Shown: positions 30,250-37,303 of the stretch, piece by piece
How positions within the stretch are numbered: position 1 is the stretch's first letter
Layout of the letters: each line of letters starts with the position of its first letter
From: JAKQHY01 sp034429475
GTDB taxonomy: Bacteria > Chloroflexota > Anaerolineae > B4-G1 > SLSP01
Assembly (NCBI GenBank): GCA_034429475.1
Contig: DAOUGD010000141.1
Span: forward strand, 1 to 37,303
DNA length: 37,303 nucleotides
Direction of reading: 5' to 3'
The notes under the pieces: generated by a model
Seen by the model: only the letters and a program-made list of their open reading frames with translations
Told to the model about the DNA's origin: nothing
The model's database searches: none
Translations under genes and position numbers: made by a program

Positions 30250-31280
30250 TATCTTAAAATTTCGCCCAGCGCCGCCAGCGTCCATTCGACCGCCTCATCA
30301 TCAATCCAATAGTGCGTCACCACGCGGAAGCTGCGCGGCCCGCGATTGGGCAGCAGGATGCCACGCGCCTTGAGCTGCGCGGCCAGTCCTTCGCCGTCGA
30401 GGGGACAGTCGGCGGTCAATTGGAAGTAGAAGATATTACTGTGGATTGGGCCAACCTCCACGCCGGGCAGCGCCGCCAGTCCCGCCCCGATGCGTTGGGC
30501 GCGCGCGTGATCCTCGACCAGCCGCTCCGTCATCTGCTCCAGCGCCACAATCCCCGCCGCCGCGAGGATGCCCGCCTGCCGCATCCCGCCGCCGAGCACC
30601 TTGCGCGCGCGCCGCGCCTCCGCGATGAAGGCCGCGCTCCCGCACAGCACCGATCCCACTGGAGCGCACAGCCCTTTGGAGAGGCAGAACGTCACCGAAT
30701 CGGCGTCTTTGACCAGCTCACGCGCCGTCACGCCCAGCGCCGCCGCCGCGTTGAAAAGGCGCGCGCCGTCTATGTGGAGCTTGAGGTGATGGCGGCGGGC
30801 CAGTGCGGCGACCTGCGCCGTGTATTCCGCCGTCAGCGGCGTGCCGTTGCAAGCATTGTGCGTGTTCTCCAGACAGATCAGCCGCGAGCGCGGCTCGTGC
30901 GGGTCGTCCCAGCGCACCGCGCCCTCGATGTCTTCCAGCCGCAGTGTGCCATCCGGCTGGTTGGGGAGGGTGTGCGGCATGATCCCGCCCAACGCCGCCA
31001 TCCCGCCCTGCTCGTGCAAGAACGTGTGGCTCTGGTCGCCGATAATGGCCTCGTCGCCGCGCCCGCAGTGCGCCAGCAGCGCGGCCAGATTCCCCATCGT
31101 GCCGGTGGGCACGAAGACGGCGGCTTCTTTGCCCAGCCGCTCCGCCGCCAGCGCCTCCAGGTGATTCACGGTAGGGTCTTCGCCGTACACATCGTCGCCG
31201 ACTTCTGCATTCGCCATCGCCTCCCGCATTGCAGGGGTGGGCTGCGTGACGGTGTCGCTACGCAAATCAATCCATTTCAT
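30249..31280 (-). CDS. ltaE: Low-specificity L-threonine aldolase
   Basis: This 343-residue PLP enzyme of fold type I splits L-threonine or L-allo-threonine into glycine and acetaldehyde in the cytoplasm. Diagnostic segments are IDLRSDTVTQPTPAMREAM (4-22), VGDDVYGEDPT (27-37), FVPTGTMGN (56-64), the PLP-stacking H85, LENTHN (137-142), the PLP-binding Asp in LHIDGARL (D171), and the Schiff-base lysine in LSKGLCAPVGS (K202). All are intact. GAGG lies about six bases before the ATG. It is coupled to the downstream sulfatase-like gene by a one-base overlap, although no functional link is obvious. Confidence 0.93.
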   Translation of the reverse strand: MKWIDLRSDTVTQPTPAMREAMANAEVGDDVYGEDPTVNHLEALAAERLGKEAAVFVPTGTMGNLAALLAHCGRGDEAIIGDQSHTFLHEQGGMAALGGIMPHTLPNQPDGTLRLEDIEGAVRWDDPHEPRSRLICLENTHNACNGTPLTAEYTAQVAALARRHHLKLHIDGARLFNAAAALGVTARELVKDADSVTFCLSKGLCAPVGSVLCGSAAFIAEARRARKVLGGGMRQAGILAAAGIVALEQMTERLVEDHARAQRIGAGLAALPGVEVGPIHSNIFYFQLTADCPLDGEGLAAQLKARGILLPNRGPRSFRVVTHYWIDDEAVEWTLAALGEILR

Positions 31281-31346
31281 CGTCGCCTCGCTGTCTTAAA
31301 GATAAGAGTATTATAGACCTGATGGGAAAGACGGAGAAATAGTGTG

Positions 31347-34094
31347 TCACTGATTGCGCCTTTGAAAGAGCCGCTTGTCACGCCCCTGTGAGAGACTGGC
31401 TCCTCCCCATACGGCCAAAACGCTGATGGTCGTCAGAACCGTCATCGCCAGTCCCCCATAGAATATACCCGGCCTGAAAACAAACGTAATGGAATGGCTG
31501 CCGGCGGGTAGATACACTCCCCGCAACGTGTGGTTGACCCTAAGCAACGACGCAGCCCGCCCATCCATAAAGACTTTCCAACCAGGATAGTAGACATCGC
31601 TCAGGACAAGGATGCCCGACGTTGGCGTTTGAGCCGTGATCTCCACCCGATGCGCCTCATAGCGGGTGACGGTCGCCTGCGCCGTTGAGCGGATAGGCTG
31701 CGGCGAGAGCGTCGCGGCCTGAGCGGGCGGCAAGGGGTCTTCCAACACCGCAGTGCGGGCCATGCGGAATCCGGGCGACTGCAACGCAGCAAGGGCCTGC
31801 TCAGGCGCGACTTCCACGTGATGGACAATGTAAGCCCGCGGCAAAGCATTGGGGTTTTGATAAATCCAAATGCCCTGGCGGAAATCCACCTGCTGCAACA
31901 ACACACCGTAGGCAACGAAAGACGCTGTGCGTTCCGCTACCCCGTCAGCGAGACACACCGCGACGGTTGCCGTGGGGGAAGCGCCGGGCGCCTCGATTCT
32001 CCACGTAAAGCGCTCCCCCAGAGCATCCGGCGTCGGCGCAAAGAAGAAGACGCCCGCGCCGTGGTCGGGCAGCGATTGGGCGGATGTGGCAATATCCGCC
32101 ACCAACTCGCCGTCGGCGTCGCCGCGCCACAGGCGAAAATGCACCGGCTGCTCGCCGACGATTCCCACATGAGCCACCATCACGTCTACGCGATTGAGTC
32201 CCACGTCAGCCGCTACAAACGACTGCTCGAAAAAATCGTCACCCACCAGGGGCGCGCTCTGTTGCGCACAGCCCTCATAGCGCGCCAACGTGAGGGTGGT
32301 CGGCAGGTCAGAAGAAGACAACACGTATTTGACGTTGAGCATACTGTGCAGAGGACGAAAGTGCGAGAGCGTCATAGTGTTTTCCATCCGCACTTCGGAA
32401 TCAATGGCCTGGAGCAATTCCTGGTAACGACGAACGACGAGGGAGGACGAACCGCCCAGTTCAGACAGGCCGAATACCTGGGATACGCCGGGGCCAAAGA
32501 TCGCCCACTGCTGTCTGAGCGGCAATATCCGATACAGGGAGGAGTCTTGTTTCAGCGCCTCCACCACTTCATTTTGGGGATAGAGGATGCGGGTAGAATA
32601 AACGGGATTAAAAGGCTCCCCCCATTGATACAAATCGGCAAAAGTCAGAAGGATCAGGAGGGTCGTGCCCAACCGGGGACGTCGGGTAGCCAGGATCAGG
32701 GTCAATATCAGCAAGCCGATGAACAGGCCCGTGCGCAGCATGTCGGTTTGAATGATATTCCAGTGCTGTTGTACTCCCTTCAAATCAACAGCGACCGTCA
32801 AGCCGGTGACAAGGGTTATCGCGGCCAGAGCCGCCCCCAAGCCTCCGGCAATCAGGCGCGGTGTCGGTCGGTTCAGAATGGCATCCGCCGCGCCGGCAGC
32901 CAGCATTGCGCCGGGAAAAGCTAACAGGCCGGCCATACGACTCAGATTGAAGTAGCGAAACCCTGGCAGCCAGGCAATCCAGCGAACCAGCCAGGTTCCC
33001 CCGGCTATCAGGATGACTCCTACCAGCAGACCGGCAGCAAACCCGCAGGGGCGTCGCCGGTTTACAAATAGACATATCAGACACAACAAGGCCGGGATAA
33101 CGCCAAAATAGGCCGCGGTTTCGGCAAAGTTCTGGACGCTGCGATAGTCGTAGCGCAGCGCATTGCCGAAGAAATCGGGGAGCCACAAGGTGACGCTGTG
33201 GCGCAGCGGCCACCGTGTTTCGAGCAAGGCCGCCAGTGATCTGGGAAAACGATGGCTCAGGGCGGTCATCTGATAGGTGGGAAGAAGCTGAACTGCGCCG
33301 ACCCCGACGCCCACTCCCCCCACTACGGCCAGCGTCAACAGCGGCCAGGCATCCAGACGGCGTTGCGCCCAGGATTGGGCCAGGGTGTGAAAGAGCGCGT
33401 ACAAGCCCAGCAGGAGCGCCGAGTAAAGCACAAGTTGAGTCTGCCCCCCCAGGAATTCCAGACCCAACGTCAACCCACCGAGGAAGGCGAAACGGATGTT
33501 CCGCCGCCGCACGGCCAGCTCAAAACATGCAAACATGCCCGGCATCCACGCCAGAGTGCCCAGAAAGTGCGGCGTTTCCAGCCATACCACCGTGAATTCG
33601 TTGAACATCCAAATCACCGCGCCCAGCAGAGCCGGGAGCGGACGCAGAGACAAGGTGCGCAAGAAGCTGTACATCAAGGCGCCGGAAATGATCACATGCA
33701 GCCATGCCAGAAGAGGTAAGGCGCGTTCCGGTGCCAGTACCAGCGCCGCCAATAATGTGGGGGGATAATAATTGGGCATGTTCGTATCGCCCAACAGGGG
33801 ATGTCCGCCAAAGAGATAAGGATTCCACAGCGGCAGCATCCCGCTGCGCAATGCCTGGGTCAGATATACGCGGGCCGGGTAGAAAATGTAGAAGGGATCC
33901 GAAATGAGCAGGTTTTGCGGCGGTTCGTAAAGGGTTTTGTGCCAGGGCAAAATGGCGCTTTCCAGATTCAAAGGCAGTGAGGTGTACCCCGGTCTGAGAA
34001 AGCGATGCATGAAAAGGGTAGCCAGTCCGGTTATGACGACAAGGCACAAGATGTCTGCGCGGCGGCGTAGCCACCACGAGTGAATTCTGGACAT
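31347..34094 (-). CDS. YfhO-like large membrane protein
   Basis: This protein of about 915 residues has around twelve or more membrane spans in its first two-thirds and a soluble beta-rich C-terminal part before a last span (near 880-900). The first outer loop has DPFYIFYPARVYLTQALRSGMLPLWNPYLFGGHPLLGD, a layout typical of YfhO-family and related GT-C-like proteins, where acidic residues in this loop are expected to be catalytic. YfhO proteins are linked to glycosylation of wall or lipid polymers in Gram-positive bacteria; the substrate here is unknown. The start at 34094 follows GGAGG by five bases; upstream in-frame starts lack a site. It is preceded on the same strand by the phosphopantetheinyl transferase gene. 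Confidence 0.8.
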   Translation of the reverse strand: MSRIHSWWLRRRADILCLVVITGLATLFMHRFLRPGYTSLPLNLESAILPWHKTLYEPPQNLLISDPFYIFYPARVYLTQALRSGMLPLWNPYLFGGHPLLGDTNMPNYYPPTLLAALVLAPERALPLLAWLHVIISGALMYSFLRTLSLRPLPALLGAVIWMFNEFTVVWLETPHFLGTLAWMPGMFACFELAVRRRNIRFAFLGGLTLGLEFLGGQTQLVLYSALLLGLYALFHTLAQSWAQRRLDAWPLLTLAVVGGVGVGVGAVQLLPTYQMTALSHRFPRSLAALLETRWPLRHSVTLWLPDFFGNALRYDYRSVQNFAETAAYFGVIPALLCLICLFVNRRRPCGFAAGLLVGVILIAGGTWLVRWIAWLPGFRYFNLSRMAGLLAFPGAMLAAGAADAILNRPTPRLIAGGLGAALAAITLVTGLTVAVDLKGVQQHWNIIQTDMLRTGLFIGLLILTLILATRRPRLGTTLLILLTFADLYQWGEPFNPVYSTRILYPQNEVVEALKQDSSLYRILPLRQQWAIFGPGVSQVFGLSELGGSSSLVVRRYQELLQAIDSEVRMENTMTLSHFRPLHSMLNVKYVLSSSDLPTTLTLARYEGCAQQSAPLVGDDFFEQSFVAADVGLNRVDVMVAHVGIVGEQPVHFRLWRGDADGELVADIATSAQSLPDHGAGVFFFAPTPDALGERFTWRIEAPGASPTATVAVCLADGVAERTASFVAYGVLLQQVDFRQGIWIYQNPNALPRAYIVHHVEVAPEQALAALQSPGFRMARTAVLEDPLPPAQAATLSPQPIRSTAQATVTRYEAHRVEITAQTPTSGILVLSDVYYPGWKVFMDGRAASLLRVNHTLRGVYLPAGSHSITFVFRPGIFYGGLAMTVLTTISVLAVWGGASLSQGRDKRLFQRRNQ

Positions 34095-34146
34095 TATGGC
34101 CTCCATGATGACATCTGTAAGATGCGTATGATTGCTGTGTGAGGGT

Positions 34147-34863
34147 TCATATCCCCTGAAACCATCGCGCGCGCCACTCCCCCGGCGGACATGCCACTGC
34201 CGCCACGTAGTCCGCCATCGGGACAAACGAGGTCACTTGCCACGCCGTCGTCCCCGCCACACCCGGCAGGATGACGGTATCGCCGGACACGTCAAAGGGC
34301 TGCACGACGCGGCTCAGCCCCCCACCCTGGGCTTTGGCGACGGCCTCTTTGCGCGTCCAATACGTGAGAAATTGCGGGTATTGTTGCGCGGCAGGCAGCG
34401 CGGCAAGCGCGGCGCTTTCATCCGCCGTGAGAAGCAGCGGGGCAATGAGCGCCATATCCACCTGACGCGCTAGATATTCCACATCAATCCCCACCTCCCC
34501 GCCACAGGCGAAGACGTAGAGGGCCAGTTGGTGCGAGTGCGCGAGGTTGAAGGCCAGGGGCGCGGGCAGGGTGGGCTTCCCATAAGGGCTGTATTGAAAA
34601 GCCAAAGTCTCCGGCGGCGCGTCCAGATAACGCGCCAGCAGTGTCCGCAAAACGCCGCGCGCGACGATGAATTGCTGCCGGGCGTGAGGGACGCGATAGC
34701 GGGCAGCCCGTTCTTGTTCGTCAGGGGAAAGGAGGCGCGTGAGTTGCGCCAGCGTCTCCGACGTCACGTCCAGGGAGGCGCGCCAGACGTGAAGGGCGGC
34801 GACAGTCAGCTCCGGGTGATCTGGCCCGGCTTCCCAGGCGCGGGAGAGAGAGGGCGGCAGCAT
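34147..34863 (-). CDS. 4'-phosphopantetheinyl transferase (Sfp/Gsp type)
   Basis: This 238-residue enzyme moves phosphopantetheine from CoA to a carrier-protein serine. It has the two-lobe length of the Sfp family rather than the short AcpS form. Motifs seen are YGKPTL (94-99), FNLAHSHQLALYVF (105-118), GIDVEY with the Mg ligands D127 and E129 (125-130), and YWTRKEAVAKAQGGGL (168-183) with K172-E173 and K177. No polyketide, peptide-synthetase or carrier-protein gene is in the window, so it may serve a distant pathway or the fatty-acid carrier. Its ATG directly abuts the TAA of the propeller gene, so the two are coupled. Confidence 0.9.
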   Translation of the reverse strand: MLPPSLSRAWEAGPDHPELTVAALHVWRASLDVTSETLAQLTRLLSPDEQERAARYRVPHARQQFIVARGVLRTLLARYLDAPPETLAFQYSPYGKPTLPAPLAFNLAHSHQLALYVFACGGEVGIDVEYLARQVDMALIAPLLLTADESAALAALPAAQQYPQFLTYWTRKEAVAKAQGGGLSRVVQPFDVSGDTVILPGVAGTTAWQVTSFVPMADYVAAVACPPGEWRARWFQGI

Positions 34864-37303
34864 TTAGCGTGGCGGACGGCGCAACAGCCACGTCGCGCCA
34901 ACGGCGAGCAGGATCAGGAGCGCGCCGACGGCGGTGAAGAGGCTCCAGTGGGCCACGCCGGCGGGCGGCGCGTTCAATTCCGGCGTGGCAGTCAGCGGCG
35001 ACTCGGTGAACGGCGCCGCGCCGGACTCCGACGCCAGCCCTTCCTCTGCGGGGGCAGCATACAATGCCAGACTGCCACGCTCGAAGGCCGGCTGCCACGC
35101 GGGATAACGCTCCGCGCTATCCTGGTCGGCCACCTGCACGATGTCCGTCGGGTTGTCCAGGGAGAGGCTGTAGACCTCGTCGTCGCCGTCGCGGTTGGAG
35201 TGGAAGGCCAGGCGCGCGCCGGTGCAATCCCAGGTAGGCGATTGGTCGGCGGCGGGGTGGTTGGTGAAGCGTATCAGGCCACCCTGCTGGAGGTCGTAGC
35301 CGTAAACCTCCCAATTGCCGTCGCGGTTGGATTGGAAGGCCAACCAGCGGCTGTTCGGCGACCAGGCGTGGCGGATGGCGTCACCCACCCCACTGGTGAG
35401 CTGCGTCTCACGCTTGGTTTCCAGGTTGAGGACAAAGAGATCCCAATTTCCCCCGCGATTGGAGCGGTAGGCCAGCCACTTCCCATCGGGCGACCAGGCC
35501 GGGGCAACCTCGTCGGTGGAACTGTGAGTGCGCTGCGTCTCGGCAGTGCCGTCGGCCTGAATGGTGAAGATGGCCCAATCGCCGTTGCGGTCGGATTGGA
35601 AGGCCAGGGCAGCGCCATCGGGCGACCAGATCGGCGCGGCGTCGTTGCCCAAATTGGTGGTTAGTTGGATGGGAGCGACATTCTGTCCCACTTGCAACAG
35701 GAAAATGTCCGCATTGCCGGCGCGATCCGATTGGAAGGCAATGACGCCGCCGGCGCAATCCGGCAGGGCGTCCGAACAACCCGGCGACCAAACTGGGGCA
35801 GTATCTTGTGCCGGGTTGTCTGTCTGGCGCGTCTGCTGCTTCCCGAAGAGATTCATCGTGTAGATTTCCCAGTTGCCGTCGCGCCCGGATTGGAAGGCGA
35901 TCCACCAACCGTCAGGCGCGAGGCTGGGACTGAGATCGGAGCCGGCGCTCTGCGTCAGGTTGACGGGGGCGGATTCCCCAGCGAGGGGCGCGCGGGCGAT
36001 GTCCCAATCGCCGTTCACGGTGGTATGGAAGAGGGGGACGGGCGCGCAGGCAATGTCACGCGGTGCGGAAGCAGAGGCCGGCGTCGCGGTGGGCGGCAGC
36101 AGGCCGGCGAGCGTAGCCGGGGGTGTCTCCGCCAGCGGATCGCGCGCGGGCCTATGCGTCTGCACGGCGCCTTTTTCCAACGCCTGGCTGCCATCCTCCG
36201 AAAGGGGACGCCACAGCGGGTACTGCTCGTTGCTGTCCTGCCAGGTTATGCGCATCACATCGGTCGGGTCATTCAAGGCGACGCTGTAGATATCTGCATC
36301 GCCATCCCGGTCGGAGTGGAAGAGGAGGCGCGTCCCGTCGCAACTCCACGCGGGCGCTTCGTCGTTGGCCGGGTCTTGGGTCAGGCGGACAAGGGCCTGG
36401 GAAGCCACGTGGTAAGCGTAGATTTCCCAGTTCACGTCGCGGTTGGATTGAAACGCGATCCATTCGCCATCCGGCGACCAGACCGGCAGGACGTTGTCCC
36501 AGGCGTTGGCCGTGATAGAAATTTCGCGGTTGTCCTGCAACTGAAGGAGATACAGGTCCCAGTTATCGTGGCGATTGGAGACGTAAACTAACGCATCCCC
36601 CGCCGGCGACCAGGACGGATCCACTTCGTCGGCGGGGTGATCGGTGCGGCGCGTCTCGGCGCTGCCGTCGGCGGCAATCGTGTAGATGTCCCAGTGGCCG
36701 TTGCGATCCGATTGGAAGGTCAGCGCCGCGCCGTCGGGCGCCCAGGCGGGATCGGCGTCGTTGCGCGGATCGTCGGTCAGGGGGACAGGCTCCGTCAGCG
36801 TGAGCGACTGCGGGTGCAGCAGGTAGAGATCGGCGTTGCCATTGCGGTCGGACTGGAACGCCAGCACATCGGCATGACAGCCCGGCGCCCAAATCGGGTC
36901 GGTGTCCTGCGCGCTGTGGACGGTGCGGCGCGTTTGTTGGCGGCCGTGGGCGTCCATCGTGTAAATCTCCCAATTCCCATCGCGCTCGCTCTGGAAGGCG
37001 ATCCACTGCCCATCGCCCGAAACCGTCGCCCCGATGTCGCGTCCGGGACTGTGGGTCAGATTGAACACGTCCTCGCCAGGCCCCGGCTGATGGGCGATAT
37101 CCCAGTTGCCGTCCACGTCGGTGTGAAAAAGGGGAACAGCGCAGGGACAGACCGGCGCAGGCGTGGGCGTCGGCGAGGGGCGCGGCGTGGCCGTGGGCCG
37201 GGGCGTGGCCGTGGGCCGGGGTGTCGCAGTCAGCGTAGGGGTGATGGTGCGCGTCAGCCTCACGGGGGAGGTGGGGGGGGGGGGGTTGGGGGGGGTGGGT
37301 GGG
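34864..37303 (-). CDS. Double beta-propeller (PD40/TolB-like) surface protein, N-terminus cut by window edge
   Basis: At least 799 residues. A Pro/Thr-rich segment is followed by two tandem modules of about 340 residues, each built of about seven PD40-type blades of the form W-IAFQSDRDGNWEIYTM (starting VPLFHTDVDGNWDI and VPLFHTTVNGDWDI). The modules are joined by a Pro/Ala/Thr linker (about 385-405). A C-terminal span (WSLFTAVGALLILLAVGATWLL) and RRPPR end the protein, so the propellers are probably outside the cell, anchored at the C-terminus. The frame stays open through the G-rich end of the window, so the GTG at 37261-37263 is probably not the true start. The function is likely protein or glycan binding; no catalytic motif was seen. 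Confidence 0.85.
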   Translation of the reverse strand, partial: PPTPPNPPPPTSPVRLTRTITPTLTATPRPTATPRPTATPRPSPTPTPAPVCPCAVPLFHTDVDGNWDIAHQPGPGEDVFNLTHSPGRDIGATVSGDGQWIAFQSERDGNWEIYTMDAHGRQQTRRTVHSAQDTDPIWAPGCHADVLAFQSDRNGNADLYLLHPQSLTLTEPVPLTDDPRNDADPAWAPDGAALTFQSDRNGHWDIYTIAADGSAETRRTDHPADEVDPSWSPAGDALVYVSNRHDNWDLYLLQLQDNREISITANAWDNVLPVWSPDGEWIAFQSNRDVNWEIYAYHVASQALVRLTQDPANDEAPAWSCDGTRLLFHSDRDGDADIYSVALNDPTDVMRITWQDSNEQYPLWRPLSEDGSQALEKGAVQTHRPARDPLAETPPATLAGLLPPTATPASASAPRDIACAPVPLFHTTVNGDWDIARAPLAGESAPVNLTQSAGSDLSPSLAPDGWWIAFQSGRDGNWEIYTMNLFGKQQTRQTDNPAQDTAPVWSPGCSDALPDCAGGVIAFQSDRAGNADIFLLQVGQNVAPIQLTTNLGNDAAPIWSPDGAALAFQSDRNGDWAIFTIQADGTAETQRTHSSTDEVAPAWSPDGKWLAYRSNRGGNWDLFVLNLETKRETQLTSGVGDAIRHAWSPNSRWLAFQSNRDGNWEVYGYDLQQGGLIRFTNHPAADQSPTWDCTGARLAFHSNRDGDDEVYSLSLDNPTDIVQVADQDSAERYPAWQPAFERGSLALYAAPAEEGLASESGAAPFTESPLTATPELNAPPAGVAHWSLFTAVGALLILLAVGATWLLRRPPR
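37264..37303. other. Low-complexity G-rich end of the window
   Basis: Forty bases almost entirely G with scattered T and one A. It stays in frame with the Pro/Thr linker of the propeller gene on the minus strand (Pro-rich), but it looks like contig-end sequence of poor quality (poly-G base calls). Treat residues encoded here as unreliable. Confidence 0.6.

Noticed and set aside
37264..37303. G-quadruplex at the window end
   Set aside because: The run of G with few interruptions is more likely poor contig-end sequence than a biological motif.

Overview
The window reads as chromosomal DNA of a free-living, GC-rich bacterium, most likely a member of the Chloroflexota (Anaerolineae-like). This is an inference from gene content, not from a marker gene. 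The content includes a GAF-domain NarL-type histidine kinase, a Ser/Thr kinase fused to a LuxR domain, secreted proteins with Pro/Thr-rich linkers, cohesin and dockerin modules, LysM, YfhO-like and PMT-like membrane proteins, DUF456, and a TraR/DksA-lspA-rluD operon. No phage, insertion sequence, integrase or CRISPR array was seen. Many intergenic gaps are filled with short-period, self-complementary repeats.

Layout. 1-3746 (+): the tail of an unidentified gene, an AGE-family sugar epimerase, an AT-rich membrane-anchored unknown, and an overlapping inositol-phosphatase/AAC(3)-like pair. 3930-9802 (-): a zinc-ribbon membrane protein, an enolase-superfamily epimerase-like protein, a Ser/Thr kinase fused to a degenerate histidine kinase and a LuxR domain, and an orphan CpaF-type ATPase. 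9864-14506 (+): tRNA-Leu(CAG) with promoter and terminator, rubrerythrin, an APH-fold kinase, a large sensor kinase and a small membrane protein. 14618-17200 (-): clpB. 17201-17675: a repeat-rich gap. 17676-18824 (+): a GNAT-like protein. 18904-21794 (-): a nitrilase-like protein, then the operon TraR/DksA-lspA-RluA-like. 22102-25779 (+): a dockerin-bearing secreted subtilisin, a cohesin lipoprotein and a cohesin-LysM protein. 25784-27286 (-): a PMT-like glycosyltransferase. 27441-27935 (+): DUF456. 28048-37303 (-): two small paralogues, a membrane sulfatase-like protein, threonine aldolase, a YfhO-like protein, a phosphopantetheinyl transferase and a double beta-propeller protein that runs off the window.

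The most striking unit is 22102-25779. A secreted S8 protease ends in a complete dockerin with two 12-residue calcium loops. It is followed on the same strand by two cohesin proteins, one carrying a lipoprotein signal and the other two LysM domains. The simplest reading is a minimal cell-surface scaffold that docks a protease, in effect a cellulosome logic applied to proteolysis, with one anchor in the membrane and one in the wall. Binding is inferred, not shown.

Second, several enzyme-fold proteins have lost a residue the family normally needs: the enolase-like protein (third metal ligand), the nitrilase-like protein (catalytic Cys to Gly), the RluA-like protein (catalytic Asp to Ala), and the histidine-kinase part of the Ser/Thr kinase fusion (phospho-acceptor His). 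Third, arrays of 7-nt repeats begin exactly at stop codons (8573, 18822, 28048). Two of them fold back as long hairpins and place stop triplets in several frames.
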